A DNA stretch of 64,000 nt from Paenibacillus gallinarum (GTDB taxonomy: Bacteria > Bacillota > Bacilli > Paenibacillales > Paenibacillaceae). Where the stretch lies: assembly GCF_014836635.1 (NCBI RefSeq), contig NZ_JACSQL010000003.1, positions 62,001 through 126,000 on the forward strand, given 5' to 3'. Of the stretch, positions 17,994 to 26,209 are shown piece by piece (the stretch's first letter is position 1; every line of letters starts with the position of its first letter). The translations under genes and the position numbers were made by a program. Below the pieces are notes generated by a model that was not told where the DNA came from, made no database searches, and worked only from the letters and a program-made list of their open reading frames with translations.

Positions 17994-18026
17994 TGAAGAG
18001 AGGATGGAATTGACGTCCTCTCTTCA
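17994..18026 (+). other. intercistronic hairpin without T-run
   Basis: TGAAGAGAGGA and TCCTCTCTTCA form a perfect 11-bp stem with an 11-nt loop between the protease and cohesin-SLH genes. It is not followed by T residues, so it is more likely a messenger-stabilising or processing element than a terminator. Confidence 0.6.
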
Positions 18027-18058
18027 TACATATTGAAGACGACAGGGGATGCGGGAGA

Positions 18059-19294
18059 ATGAATATATTGAAGACAAAGAACAAATGGATCGCTTTCACA
18101 GCTGCAATGGGGATATTGTTCTGCGTTATTCCAGCGGGTTCACTATCAGCAGCTTCAGACGTGAAGAATACGAATAAGGTTACCGATGCTAATCTGCCGA
18201 TTGTTCGTCTGGTACCTTCGGTATATGAGGCTAAGGTGGGGGATACGATTGAGGTTGCTATATGGCTGCAAGGATTTACCGGTGACTACAGCCATGTTCA
18301 AGGGTACGAGATTCATATGGATTATGACGCAGCACTTCTAGCACCAGATTCAGGTACTAAGAAACTATCTCCGCAGGTCTTTAAGAAAACAAGCAATCCT
18401 ATGAGTCTTGTTAATAAAATTGATTCGGCGGGAAGCGTTCAGATTTCAGAAGTGATCACTTCACAGGATGCTAAACTTTTTACCGGATATGGAAAAGTAG
18501 GAACGATTTCATTTCGTGCATTAGAAGCAGGAACAGTCACATTAAAACAAGCCAAGTCTATTATTATTCAGCCGAACAACCCAGGTCTAAACATGAAGCA
18601 CCAAACGAGTGAGCCGACGATTACGATTCGTAAAAGCGGTACTGTACCGGATAAAGTGAGTGAAAAGATACAAACGGTAGGAGACGTGCCTGTCAAAAAA
18701 ATAAGTCAGGCTACCTCATCCCAAACACTCGCAGGCTTTAAAGATCAAGGAGCAATAACGAAACTAAAGTGGGCAGAGGATTCGATTATAACGCTTGCGG
18801 CAAGCGAGGTTCTGCAAGGCACAAATGAAGGGAATTTTGAACCGCTTCGAGATATGACAAGAGCTGAATTTGCCAAATCAGCTGTAGTGGTACTCGGGCT
18901 TGATATGAAACAGCAGACAACTCCTACTTTTTCAGATGTCAAAACCTCAGACTGGTACTATGACTATGTGGAAACGGCAGGAGCATATGGACTGATTCAA
19001 GGTAGAGAAGATAAACAAGGAGGGCTCCATTTTAATCCAAATGCACCGATTACAAGAGCGGAGCTTGCTGCTATTTTAGCCAGACAATTAAAGAACAGTG
19101 GTAAAGGAATGACGAGTGACAATAAGAATCCATTCACTGATATTCCGTCCCATTGGGCAAAAGAAGACATCATTTATCTATATGGAAACAAGCTGATTCA
19201 AGGCAAGACAGCAACGACGTTTAAACCAGGGGAAAAGGCCAGCCGTGCCGAAGTAAGTGTACTGCTTGAACGTGTTATACAAACCGTAAAATAA
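18059..19294 (+). CDS. cohesin domain protein with three S-layer homology domains
   Basis: 411-residue exported surface protein. Signal peptide to about residue 32 (SLSAA region). Cohesin-like domain about 47-190: VRLVPSVYEAKVGDTIEVAI, then GYEIHMDYDAALLAP and YGKVGTISFRALEAGTVTL, the typical jelly-roll pattern. Three SLH domains follow at about 226-285, 291-347 and 359-411, with TRAEF, TRAEL and SRAEV helix starts; three SLH copies are the full unit that binds pyruvylated secondary cell-wall polymer. The protein should therefore hold dockerin-bearing partners on the cell surface. It lies 94 bp after the dockerin protease with no terminator between them. ATG 18059 is the only start that retains the signal peptide. 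Confidence 0.88.
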   Translation: MNILKTKNKWIAFTAAMGILFCVIPAGSLSAASDVKNTNKVTDANLPIVRLVPSVYEAKVGDTIEVAIWLQGFTGDYSHVQGYEIHMDYDAALLAPDSGTKKLSPQVFKKTSNPMSLVNKIDSAGSVQISEVITSQDAKLFTGYGKVGTISFRALEAGTVTLKQAKSIIIQPNNPGLNMKHQTSEPTITIRKSGTVPDKVSEKIQTVGDVPVKKISQATSSQTLAGFKDQGAITKLKWAEDSIITLAASEVLQGTNEGNFEPLRDMTRAEFAKSAVVVLGLDMKQQTTPTFSDVKTSDWYYDYVETAGAYGLIQGREDKQGGLHFNPNAPITRAELAAILARQLKNSGKGMTSDNKNPFTDIPSHWAKEDIIYLYGNKLIQGKTATTFKPGEKASRAEVSVLLERVIQTVK

Positions 19295-19299
19295 GAGAA

Positions 19300-19341
19300 A
19301 AAACCGTTTCATTCCTGACAAGGAGCGAAACGGTTTTGTTT
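19300..19341 (+). terminator. intrinsic terminator after the protease/cohesin unit
   Basis: AAAACCGTTTC (19300-19310) and GAAACGGTTTT (19327-19337) form a perfect stem followed by GTTTTG. Confidence 0.85.
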
Positions 19342-19406
19342 TGTAACCTAGCAATTTACATGTTACCATAGTAAAGAATAGACATATGACTTGGAGGGTT
19401 TTGCTA

Positions 19407-20447
19407 GTGAATTATTCATCTTCTGGATTCGATCCTATCTATCATTTTATAGAGCAAAATGTAATCAATAAGAAATGGCCTTCCGCTGTATTTGGCATTA
19501 CGAATCGCGATGAGATTCTGGATCTTCGCTCCTATGGCACTTATGAAGATGGAAGAGAAATAAACAGTAAGACGATATTTCCTGTATTCTCTATAACAAA
19601 GCCGATGATTGGACTTGCCATTATGCAGCTCTGGGAGAAGGGCTTACTTCATCCAGGACAATTAGTAAGCAAAATTCTACCGGATTTTGCGGAACACGGG
19701 AAAGATAAGCTTGCGTTATGGCATCTGCTTACTCATACAGGTGGACTCGATCAACGTTATTTGATGGAGTGCGCTCAGGGTAAACATGCTCCGGATGGCT
19801 TACTTCATCCTCATCTATATACTGCACTTGCGGAGAGTCACTTAGAGTCTGCTCTCGGGCAGGAAGTCAGCTATAACAATGCGGCATTTACCGTGCTGGC
19901 TGAGATTATAGAACGGCTAAGCGGCATAACGTATGAAGAATATCTGAATAAACATATTTTTGAACCGCTTGGAATGAAAGATACTGGATTTGGCGGGATT
20001 CATCAGGATCAATCGAGAGTGGCACCTATAGCTGGAGCGGAAGCGATGGCAAGTCATATGGATTCATTCGTTGCAGCTAAGATTCCATTTGGTGGTCTAT
20101 TCAGCACAGCAGACGACTTGCTGCTTTTTGCTAAATCCATGTTAAGACAAACGGAGACCAAAGAAGGTAACTTCTTAATTAAGCCTGCCACCTTCAAACA
20201 AATGATCACACCTCAAACGCTACATATTGAAGAGGTCGATTCTGATTATGGTTTCGTATGGAAGACTCCAATCCGTCATAAAGGATTTATAGAGCGTGAA
20301 ATTTATGGTCATAATGGGATGGGTGGATGTATGGTTTGGATGTATCCAAAACAAGACGTTGCTTTTGTACTGATGACAGCTGCATTAGGCAAGCCCGTTG
20401 ACAATATTCACATCCATAATGTATTCATTTCCAGTTTACAAGGTTAA
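19407..20447 (+). CDS. beta-lactamase-family serine hydrolase (class C fold)
   Basis: 346-residue cytoplasmic serine hydrolase of the beta-lactamase/DD-peptidase (EstB-like) family. The SxxK motif is SITK in FPVFSITKPMIGLA, the Tyr-x-Asn motif is YNN in VSYNNAAFTVLAEI, and HNGMGG replaces the KTG box, as in many esterases of the family. There is no signal peptide, arguing against peptidoglycan or external beta-lactams as substrate. GTG 19407 is chosen because TTGGAGGG lies about 9 nt upstream; the ATG at 19386 lies upstream of that site. Confidence 0.85.
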   Translation: MNYSSSGFDPIYHFIEQNVINKKWPSAVFGITNRDEILDLRSYGTYEDGREINSKTIFPVFSITKPMIGLAIMQLWEKGLLHPGQLVSKILPDFAEHGKDKLALWHLLTHTGGLDQRYLMECAQGKHAPDGLLHPHLYTALAESHLESALGQEVSYNNAAFTVLAEIIERLSGITYEEYLNKHIFEPLGMKDTGFGGIHQDQSRVAPIAGAEAMASHMDSFVAAKIPFGGLFSTADDLLLFAKSMLRQTETKEGNFLIKPATFKQMITPQTLHIEEVDSDYGFVWKTPIRHKGFIEREIYGHNGMGGCMVWMYPKQDVAFVLMTAALGKPVDNIHIHNVFISSLQG

Positions 20448-20572
20448 TGCGGACGACCTTAACATGATTGGATAAAAAGCAATATTTACCATTTCGTGAA
20501 TTTGAATTAGAATAGATTTACGAAAACATGTGAGCAATAACATAAAGTAGATTCGAAAAGGAAGTGGCGAAT

Positions 20573-20842
20573 GTGAGAGTTCATGAATTCACAGTTGATT
20601 CAAATATTGATCGGTTTGAATTAATTCAAATCTCGAACTTGGCTTCCCGATTTATATCTCAGATTGTCCTCTCCTATGTAGATAAAGATGAGCACGAACA
20701 TATCATAGATGTGAAAAGCTTGCTCGGGATGATCTTTCAACCGATTATACCTGGAACCCGTCTTCGCCTGTCCGCAAAAGGAAAAGATGAACTTGAAGCA
20801 CTCGAAGCCATGCTAGAACAGTTCAGCAAAATACAATCGTAA
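20573..20842 (+). CDS. HPr-like protein without the phosphorylatable histidine
   Basis: 89 residues with the HPr fold pattern. Aligned to HPr, the regulatory serine region is conserved (DVKSLLGM, Ser49 corresponding to Ser46), while the segment holding the catalytic His15 reads SNIDRFEL, with Asp13 in place of the histidine. It therefore cannot carry phosphate from enzyme I, but could still be a Ser-phosphorylated regulator in the manner of Crh, where the histidine is also replaced. GTG 20573 is preferred over GTG 20564 because the AAGGA ribosome-binding site would touch the earlier codon. Own terminator downstream; single-gene unit. Confidence 0.75.
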   Translation: MRVHEFTVDSNIDRFELIQISNLASRFISQIVLSYVDKDEHEHIIDVKSLLGMIFQPIIPGTRLRLSAKGKDELEALEAMLEQFSKIQS

Positions 20843-20853
20843 GTGTAAATAGG

Positions 20854-20902
20854 AACCTTGAGTTCACATTCTGTGCATACAGAAGGATCTCAAGGTTTTT
20901 TC
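20854..20902 (+). terminator. intrinsic terminator
   Basis: AACCTTGAG pairs with CTCAAGGTT over a long loop, followed by six T. Confidence 0.8.
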
Positions 20903-20972
20903 TATATTTTTATATGAAAAGCAATTAATTTCCATTACAATAAGGAATAACTTATGGAAAGAAGGAATGAGT

Positions 20973-21809
20973 ATGAATCATATATCACGTAATCGGGCTT
21001 CAATGCCGGCAGGGACTTCCGTTATTGTCAATCAGCGATCGCTAGAAGCATCAAACCGAAGACTTGCAGCACTGCTGCAAGCGGGCATGTCTGTTCTTGA
21101 TGTAGGTTGTGCCAGCGGAGCTATTACCCGAGGGATCGCTGAAAGGGTAGGATCAGATGGGAAGGTCACCGGAATCGATGTAAGCGAACGTTTGATACAA
21201 GAAGCGAAAGAACATTCAGTTAACCTGACGAATCTAGATTTCGAAGTAGCTGATATATACAATTTGCCTTATGAAAATACATATGATGTCATTACTGCCG
21301 CGCGTGTCCTGCAGTGGCTGTCGGAACCACAAAAAGCGCTAGAGCAAATGGTCGGTGCTGTAAAACCAGGCGGTACGTTGCTTGTTCTGGATTATAATCA
21401 TGAAAAAATAGAATGGTCTCCTGCACCGCCGGAAGCATTTTTGCACTTTTATTCCGCATTTTTGAAGTGGAGGCAGGACAGCGGTATGTCAAATGAAATA
21501 GCGGATCAGTTGGTTTCCTGTTTTGAAGAGGAAGGGCTTAAGAATGTAATAGAGTATGAACAGCATGAAAAAACGTCAAGAGGAGATCTCGATTTTGAGA
21601 ACAGAATCGCGATTTGGGCCGAAGTAGCAGAAAGCCGTGGTAAACAATTGGTATCCGATGGTTATCTTACGGAAGAGGAACGAGTTGAAGCAGCAGTTTC
21701 TTATCGTACATGGGCTGCACAAAAAGCAACGGGAATGAAGATGTATTTGCTTGCCGTAGAAGGTAAGAAACCTGAGCAGATTGAACAGAAGCAGAAGGTA
21801 TGGGAGTAG
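20973..21809 (+). CDS. class I SAM-dependent methyltransferase
   Basis: 278-residue soluble methyltransferase. Motif I is SVLDVGCASGAITRGIAE, motif II is KVTGIDVSERLIQEAKE, motif III DVITAARVLQWL and motif IV KPGGTLLVLDYN, matching the UbiE/Methyltransf_11 group. The C-terminal helix-rich part (about 170-278) likely binds the unknown substrate. ATG 20973 lies 6 nt after AAGGA; the ATG at 20967 abuts that site. Its terminator isolates it from the ABC exporter downstream. Confidence 0.87.
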   Translation: MNHISRNRASMPAGTSVIVNQRSLEASNRRLAALLQAGMSVLDVGCASGAITRGIAERVGSDGKVTGIDVSERLIQEAKEHSVNLTNLDFEVADIYNLPYENTYDVITAARVLQWLSEPQKALEQMVGAVKPGGTLLVLDYNHEKIEWSPAPPEAFLHFYSAFLKWRQDSGMSNEIADQLVSCFEEEGLKNVIEYEQHEKTSRGDLDFENRIAIWAEVAESRGKQLVSDGYLTEEERVEAAVSYRTWAAQKATGMKMYLLAVEGKKPEQIEQKQKVWE

Positions 21810-21819
21810 ATATGTAAAT

Positions 21820-21862
21820 AAAGTGAACCGGAACTAAAAAGTAACCGGTTCACTTTGTTTTA
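21820..21862 (+). terminator. intrinsic terminator
   Basis: AAAGTGAACCGG (21820-21831) and CCGGTTCACTTT (21845-21856) form a perfect 12-bp stem followed by GTTTTAATT. Confidence 0.85.
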
Positions 21863-21905
21863 ATTGAATATTTTAATTGAAAATAACATGAAAGAGGTAT
21901 TGTTT

Positions 21906-22901
21906 ATGAGTGTTATTCATGTGAGCGGAATCACAAAGGTATATCGACAATACAAAAGGTTCCCGGGATTACTTGGTTCTTTAAGGAGTTTGGTGACTCG
22001 GAAGTATGTGGAAGAAGTAGCTGTTCGTAATATCTCATTTTCTATTAAAGAAGGTGAGGCTGTCGGATACTTAGGACCAAACGGTGCGGGAAAATCGACG
22101 ATGATCAAGATGATGACGGGAATATTGGTCCCTACTTCAGGGGAATTAAAAGTTTTAGGATCTACCCCTCATAAAGCAAGGAGACAAAACTCTCAACATA
22201 TTGGTGTTGTTTTCGGACAAAGAAGTCAATTGTGGTGGGATTTACCTGTCCAAGATTCGTTTGATCTACATAAGCACATTTATAAGCTTTCTGAATCTAC
22301 ATATAAAGCAAATGTAAACTATTACACAGAGCTCTTATCTTTATCTTCTTTCATTGAAAAACCAGTTAGACAATTAAGTCTAGGTCAGAGAATGAGAGTT
22401 GAAATTGCCATGGCTTTGTTACATGAACCCAAAATTTTATTTTTAGATGAACCGACGATTGGGCTTGATGTAGTTGCTAAAGAACAGATTAGGCAATTTC
22501 TTAAAACAATCAATCGGGAGAAGAAAGTCTCTATTATTTTGACTACTCATGATATGAAAGATATTGAGGAAATTTGCCATAGAATGATTGTTGTAAGCAA
22601 AGGGAACATGGTGTACGACGGGTCTGTTGAAAACCTTCGAAAGAAGTTAGGGGATCAAAGAAAGGTGATTATCTATTTTAGGGAAGAGCCAGGATCAATT
22701 GAATTACCTGAATTAAAGTTAATTGAAGATGAAGGTTTAAGAAAAGCGTATTTATTTGAGCAAAAAGATAGGACAGTATTTGATTGTGTCAGTCAGATAG
22801 CTGCCAAATATTCTGTGGAAGATGCTTCTATCGAAAGTGTAGACATAGATTCAGTGATTCGGAAACTTTATAAAAAGCTAGAGGAAGAGCAAGCGAACTA
22901 G
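21906..22901 (+). CDS. ABC-2 type exporter ATP-binding protein
   Basis: 331-residue ATPase of an ABC-2 exporter. Walker A is GPNGAGKS, the Q-loop follows in GVVFGQRSQLWWDLP, the signature is LSLGQRMRVE and Walker B is ILFLDEPTIGLD with the switch His in LTTHDMKD. The C-terminal extension of about 100 residues and the ARRQNSQHIGVVFGQRSQLWWDLP region match the group that always occurs with two distinct permeases (COG4586 with COG4587 and COG3694). ATG 21906 follows AAAGAGGT; the upstream ATGs lack ribosome-binding sites. Codon use is more AT-rich than in neighbouring genes. Confidence 0.92.
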   Translation: MSVIHVSGITKVYRQYKRFPGLLGSLRSLVTRKYVEEVAVRNISFSIKEGEAVGYLGPNGAGKSTMIKMMTGILVPTSGELKVLGSTPHKARRQNSQHIGVVFGQRSQLWWDLPVQDSFDLHKHIYKLSESTYKANVNYYTELLSLSSFIEKPVRQLSLGQRMRVEIAMALLHEPKILFLDEPTIGLDVVAKEQIRQFLKTINREKKVSIILTTHDMKDIEEICHRMIVVSKGNMVYDGSVENLRKKLGDQRKVIIYFREEPGSIELPELKLIEDEGLRKAYLFEQKDRTVFDCVSQIAAKYSVEDASIESVDIDSVIRKLYKKLEEEQAN

Positions 22902-22921
22902 ACAAGATGGGAGGAGTATTA

Positions 22922-23710
22922 TTGAAAACGTATATCATGTTTGGGATGAAAACATTCTCGAATCAATTATCATATCGTTCTGAAGTGTGGTTACGATTGT
23001 TTGGGAATTTTGTTGCGATTCTTATTTTGACGGAAATTTGGAAGGCTGTATTGGGCAATGGAGAGATTAACGGTATAGGTGTAGAGCAGATGATTACATA
23101 TAGCATAATAAATACTCTTCTTAGTGCCGTATTGCTAAATGGAATTAGCGAAAAAGTGGATAATAGCCTTAAATCAGGATCCATTGCCACAGAACTAATA
23201 AAGCCAATTTCCTATCCTCTTTATCTATTATCCGAGGGACTAGGAAATTCATTTTATCAATTGATATTTACTTCGATACCCTCTTTATTCATTGCTTGGT
23301 TTTTCTTTGGTTTTCTTCCCCCGGCTTCTGCAATACATTTTCTAGGATTTTTGTTTGCTTTAGGTTTGGCGCTTACTATTTCGTTTTTATTAGGTTACCT
23401 CATATCCTTACTAGCCTTTTGGTTAATGAATCATTTCGCATTGAATTGGATGATGGGAGGACTCATCACTATCTTTTCAGGTTCCTTTTTACCATTATGG
23501 TTTTTTCCTGAATCATGGCTACCCATTACAAAGATTTTACCTTTCTTGTATCTGGGGTATTTTCCCGCAGCAATCTATTTGGGAACACTCACAGGTCAAG
23601 AAATGGGTAGTTTCCTTATTACCGGACTTGCATGGATTGCAGGGTTAACTCTTCTTGTATGTTGGTTATGGAATAAAGCGATCAAACGATTAGTTGTTCA
23701 AGGTGGATAA
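22922..23710 (+). CDS. ABC-2 type exporter permease, first subunit
   Basis: 262-residue membrane protein with six predicted membrane segments, of the COG4587 permease type paired with the preceding ATPase. The N-terminal SNQLSYRSEVWLRLFGNF segment is an amphipathic elbow helix common in these permeases. TTG 22922 is preferred to ATG 22907 because GGGAGGAG lies between them at correct spacing from the TTG. Forms the membrane channel together with the next gene. Exported substrate unknown; DUF990-type transporters have no assigned cargo. Confidence 0.85.
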   Translation: MKTYIMFGMKTFSNQLSYRSEVWLRLFGNFVAILILTEIWKAVLGNGEINGIGVEQMITYSIINTLLSAVLLNGISEKVDNSLKSGSIATELIKPISYPLYLLSEGLGNSFYQLIFTSIPSLFIAWFFFGFLPPASAIHFLGFLFALGLALTISFLLGYLISLLAFWLMNHFALNWMMGGLITIFSGSFLPLWFFPESWLPITKILPFLYLGYFPAAIYLGTLTGQEMGSFLITGLAWIAGLTLLVCWLWNKAIKRLVVQGG

Positions 23711-23730
23711 AGTTAGAAAGGCTGATATAA

Positions 23731-24525
23731 ATGACAATGAGGTTATTCGGGAAATTAGTCTTTTTGCTAACAAAAGAAAGAATGGAATACCGTGGAGATT
23801 TTATACTGGCTGTGATTGCACAAATTATTAATTACATAGGCGATTATCTTATCATCTGGCTGTTTATTAGAAAATTCGACACTTTAGCTGGTTGGACTTG
23901 GCCAGAAATAGCACTTTTATATAGTCTTGGTTTGTTCACTTATGCATTAGGAGCTTCCTTTTCTTTTGTTCAAATGCGAGACCTTGAGAATCAAGTAAAG
24001 AACGGAACATTTGACTCGATACTTATTAAACCAGTAAACCCTTATCTATATATAGTTTGTAGGGGATTTAACTTAGGTTATCTTGCTCATGTAGCTATTT
24101 CAGGGTCTGTACTGATCTGGGCGCTATATGAATTGAATTTATATTTGTCCTGGTATGAGTTCATGTATCTATTCCTGTGCATTATCGGTGGAGCTATGAT
24201 TCAGGCGGGATTTATGTCGGTGATCGGAGCGATGTCTTTTATATGGGTCAGGACGGGCTTCTTATTCACCCTGTTCTTTAAATTTAAAGAATTCATATCT
24301 TACCCGCTTCCTGTATTCGGTACGTTCATACAAGTACTTTTGACTTTTTTGGTTCCATTCGCATTCATCAATTTTTATCCGGCCGCATTTTTACTTTCAA
24401 AAGGAACAGCACTTTTGTCATCTTGGGCAATGTGGTTTGTACCTCTAATGGGTCCGGTTTGTTATGTCTTAGGTTACCGTTTATGGATGCTAAGCGTTAA
24501 TAAATATCAGGGGGCGGGAGGTTAG
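23731..24525 (+). CDS. ABC-2 type exporter permease, second subunit (DUF990-like)
   Basis: 264-residue, six-segment membrane protein of the COG3694/DUF990 permease group. ERMEYRGDFILAVIAQI at the N-terminus, then QMRDLENQVKNGTFDSILIKPVNPYLY, the cytosolic loop that contacts the ATPase and is shared with the first permease (SLKSGSIATELIKPISYPLY). This internal similarity shows the two permeases are paralogs forming a heterodimer. ATG 23731 follows AGAAAGG at 9 nt. Last gene of the unit; convergent with the urea transporter. Confidence 0.85.
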   Translation: MTMRLFGKLVFLLTKERMEYRGDFILAVIAQIINYIGDYLIIWLFIRKFDTLAGWTWPEIALLYSLGLFTYALGASFSFVQMRDLENQVKNGTFDSILIKPVNPYLYIVCRGFNLGYLAHVAISGSVLIWALYELNLYLSWYEFMYLFLCIIGGAMIQAGFMSVIGAMSFIWVRTGFLFTLFFKFKEFISYPLPVFGTFIQVLLTFLVPFAFINFYPAAFLLSKGTALLSSWAMWFVPLMGPVCYVLGYRLWMLSVNKYQGAGG

Positions 24526-24570
24526 GCCATAATTGGGTATATCAAATATGAACGAAACTCTTAGATATAC

Positions 24571-24647
24571 AAAAAATCCCCTCAGGTAGCAGAAGAGAGG
24601 TTAGGTTTCTCCTAATCTCTCATTATATGCTGATCTTCTAAGGGGAT
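24571..24647 (-). terminator. branched terminator of the urea transporter gene
   Basis: ATCCCCT/AGGGGAT closes an element that also contains AGAAG/CTTCT and the hairpin AGAGGTTAGG/CCTAATCTCT. On the minus strand it ends in six T, so it terminates the urea transporter; it may also stop transcripts of the convergent ABC operon. Confidence 0.75.
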
Positions 24648-24686
24648 ATGATTGAGGTGTTCTATTAGACTATGAATACCCGATTA

Positions 24687-25628
24687 CTAAATGTTAGGAA
24701 GTGCTTTTCTTGCGGCAAGAAATAGCCATGTGGATAGAACAAAAGGCATCGTCAGAGTTGGAAGGCCGTACGGCATCATCCAAGTGGTTACACTTGCGGT
24801 AACAGGTACGGATACAATAGCTGCAATAATACCGGTTATGGGTGCGAAACGGCTTTTTGCATCAAAAACAACCCCAACAGCTAACATCGTTAATACAGCA
24901 TTAAATCCATAAAGTCCTGAATTGAGCATCGAGACTTCTGCCCCTAGCCAGTAGGCGGTTAACATTGCAACAACGGAACCAAGGACAGCATAAAGTCCAA
25001 GCTTCCACCCAGCCCAAAATATCCCTATTAAAATCAAAATTCCTGACCAAAAGGTGTCTTGGAAAAAAACTTGTCCAACACCGGAGACCGTTCCCTCTAT
25101 CCAATTCATAGTACCCTCAAAATGGAGATTGAGATGAGACAGATCCTGAGGAGTAAGGTTAGGATTCAACCGGAACACACCAAGACGATAGGAAGCAAGC
25201 AGTAGAAACCAAGTCATAATAATGTAAGGAAACGTAAGTACAGGTATGCTCAGATGCTCCATCAATTTCATCATCGCGACAGTAAATAGAGCGGCAACGA
25301 CAGCTCCAGCCATCGCAATAACAAAACGAGTACCTCCTTGTAGATTGAGAGATATGGCTATGCCTGCTAACACGGAGTTATATCCGAGCAGTCCTTGGTT
25401 TATGAGCGTTCGATTCGCTCCTCCGAGTCTCCCAATCAACACAGCAATGAGAGAAGATAGTAAGGCAATGATACCAAGCGATAGAGAAGAAAACATAATT
25501 GCAATGGTAATAAGGAGTCCTGTAAATGCATTTTCAATAAATATAACTTGGGATACTCCTTTGAAAACAGCAGAAATTAGCGGAGAAATCGTTTCCTTAT
25601 AAACTGACTTCTGAATATCTAAATGCAT
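24687..25628 (-). CDS. urea transporter (UT family)
   Basis: 313-residue integral membrane protein of the urea transporter family. The fold's internal duplication is visible: GANRTLINQGLLGYNSVLAGIA in the first half and GAEVSMLNSGLYGFNAVLTMLA in the second, each containing the conserved Gly-Asn segment that lines the urea slot. PVLTFPYIIMTWFLL and PTLTMPFVLSTWLFL are the paired membrane re-entry repeats. AAAAGGAG precedes the ATG on the minus strand. It is divergent from ureA across 251 bp, so urea uptake and hydrolysis are probably co-regulated. Confidence 0.92.
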   Translation of the reverse strand: MHLDIQKSVYKETISPLISAVFKGVSQVIFIENAFTGLLITIAIMFSSLSLGIIALLSSLIAVLIGRLGGANRTLINQGLLGYNSVLAGIAISLNLQGGTRFVIAMAGAVVAALFTVAMMKLMEHLSIPVLTFPYIIMTWFLLLASYRLGVFRLNPNLTPQDLSHLNLHFEGTMNWIEGTVSGVGQVFFQDTFWSGILILIGIFWAGWKLGLYAVLGSVVAMLTAYWLGAEVSMLNSGLYGFNAVLTMLAVGVVFDAKSRFAPITGIIAAIVSVPVTASVTTWMMPYGLPTLTMPFVLSTWLFLAARKALPNI

Positions 25629-25727
25629 TGTAGTCTCCTTTTAACCTTGTTATGTGAGTAGCTGGGAAAGGGTGGTGAAAAATTTGCCATATTGTGTCGA
25701 ATTTCGTGTATAATAAGTATATGCAAT

Positions 25728-25755
25728 TTGTGGTATATATAAATTATGATATAAT
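25728..25755 (+). promoter_or_regulatory. urease operon promoter
   Basis: TTGTGG at 25728-25733 and a perfect TATAAT at 25750-25755 with 16-bp spacing. A second possible promoter is TTGCCA at 25684 with TATAAT at 25709. No convincing GlnR/TnrA box (TGTNA-N7-TNACA) was found. Confidence 0.6.
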
Positions 25756-25763
25756 AAGAATAC

Positions 25764-25825
25764 TAGGTTAGCAATCTTAATCTTGAATAAGAGAGGTATA
25801 TTCTCTTTGATAAGGTCCTAACCTA
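25764..25825 (+). other. 5' leader stem-loop of the urease messenger
   Basis: TAGGTTAG/CTAACCTA closes a nearly continuous hairpin: ATCTTAATC pairs with GATAAGGT (bulge and one wobble) and AAGAGA with TCTCTT at the tip. It begins at the predicted transcription start and could protect the 5' end or bind a regulator. No known riboswitch class is matched. Confidence 0.5.
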
Positions 25826-25879
25826 CAGGGTTTTCGACAACTTTTTTAAAAATAATGTTGGATATGTGGAGGCTGAACT

Positions 25880-26182
25880 ATGCATTTATTGCCGCGTGAG
25901 ATTGACAAACTATTAATTGTTGTTGCTGCGGATCTTGCCAAACGAAGAAAAGAACGGGGACTCAAATTAAATCATCCGGAAGCCATCGCTTACATCACTT
26001 ATGAAGTACTCGAAGGTGCACGTGATGGGAAAACAGTTGCTGAACTAATGGAGTTTGGAGCAACTATTTTGTCGCGTGAAGATGTAATGGAAGGCATTCC
26101 AGAGATGATTCACGATATTCAAGTGGAAGCTACTTTTCCTGACGGCACAAAATTGGTAACAATACACAGTCCAATTCGCTAA
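25880..26182 (+). CDS. ureA: urease gamma subunit
   Basis: 100 residues, the standard size of a separate Ure[39 protein letters not shown] is the conserved opening and [20 protein letters not shown] follows (given here in two parts of the protein, residues about 2-39 and 51-70). GTGGAGG lies 7 nt before ATG 25880. Together with UreB and UreC it forms the nickel enzyme that splits urea to ammonia and carbamate in the cytoplasm. Confidence 0.97.
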   Translation: MHLLPREIDKLLIVVAADLAKRRKERGLKLNHPEAIAYITYEVLEGARDGKTVAELMEFGATILSREDVMEGIPEMIHDIQVEATFPDGTKLVTIHSPIR

Positions 26183-26209
26183 GTACGAATTGATAGGAGG
26201 AATACAGAG

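Noticed and set aside
24571..24647. tRNA-like or T-box structure
   Set aside because: No CCA end, anticodon arm or T-box consensus; the pairing pattern fits a branched terminator.
25246..25602. 118-codon plus-strand frame inside the urea transporter gene
   Set aside because: Antisense to a clear transporter; no ribosome-binding site or recognisable domain.
25764..25825. riboswitch (purine, guanidine or NiCo) before ureA
   Set aside because: None of the conserved core sequences of these classes is present; only a long hairpin is seen.
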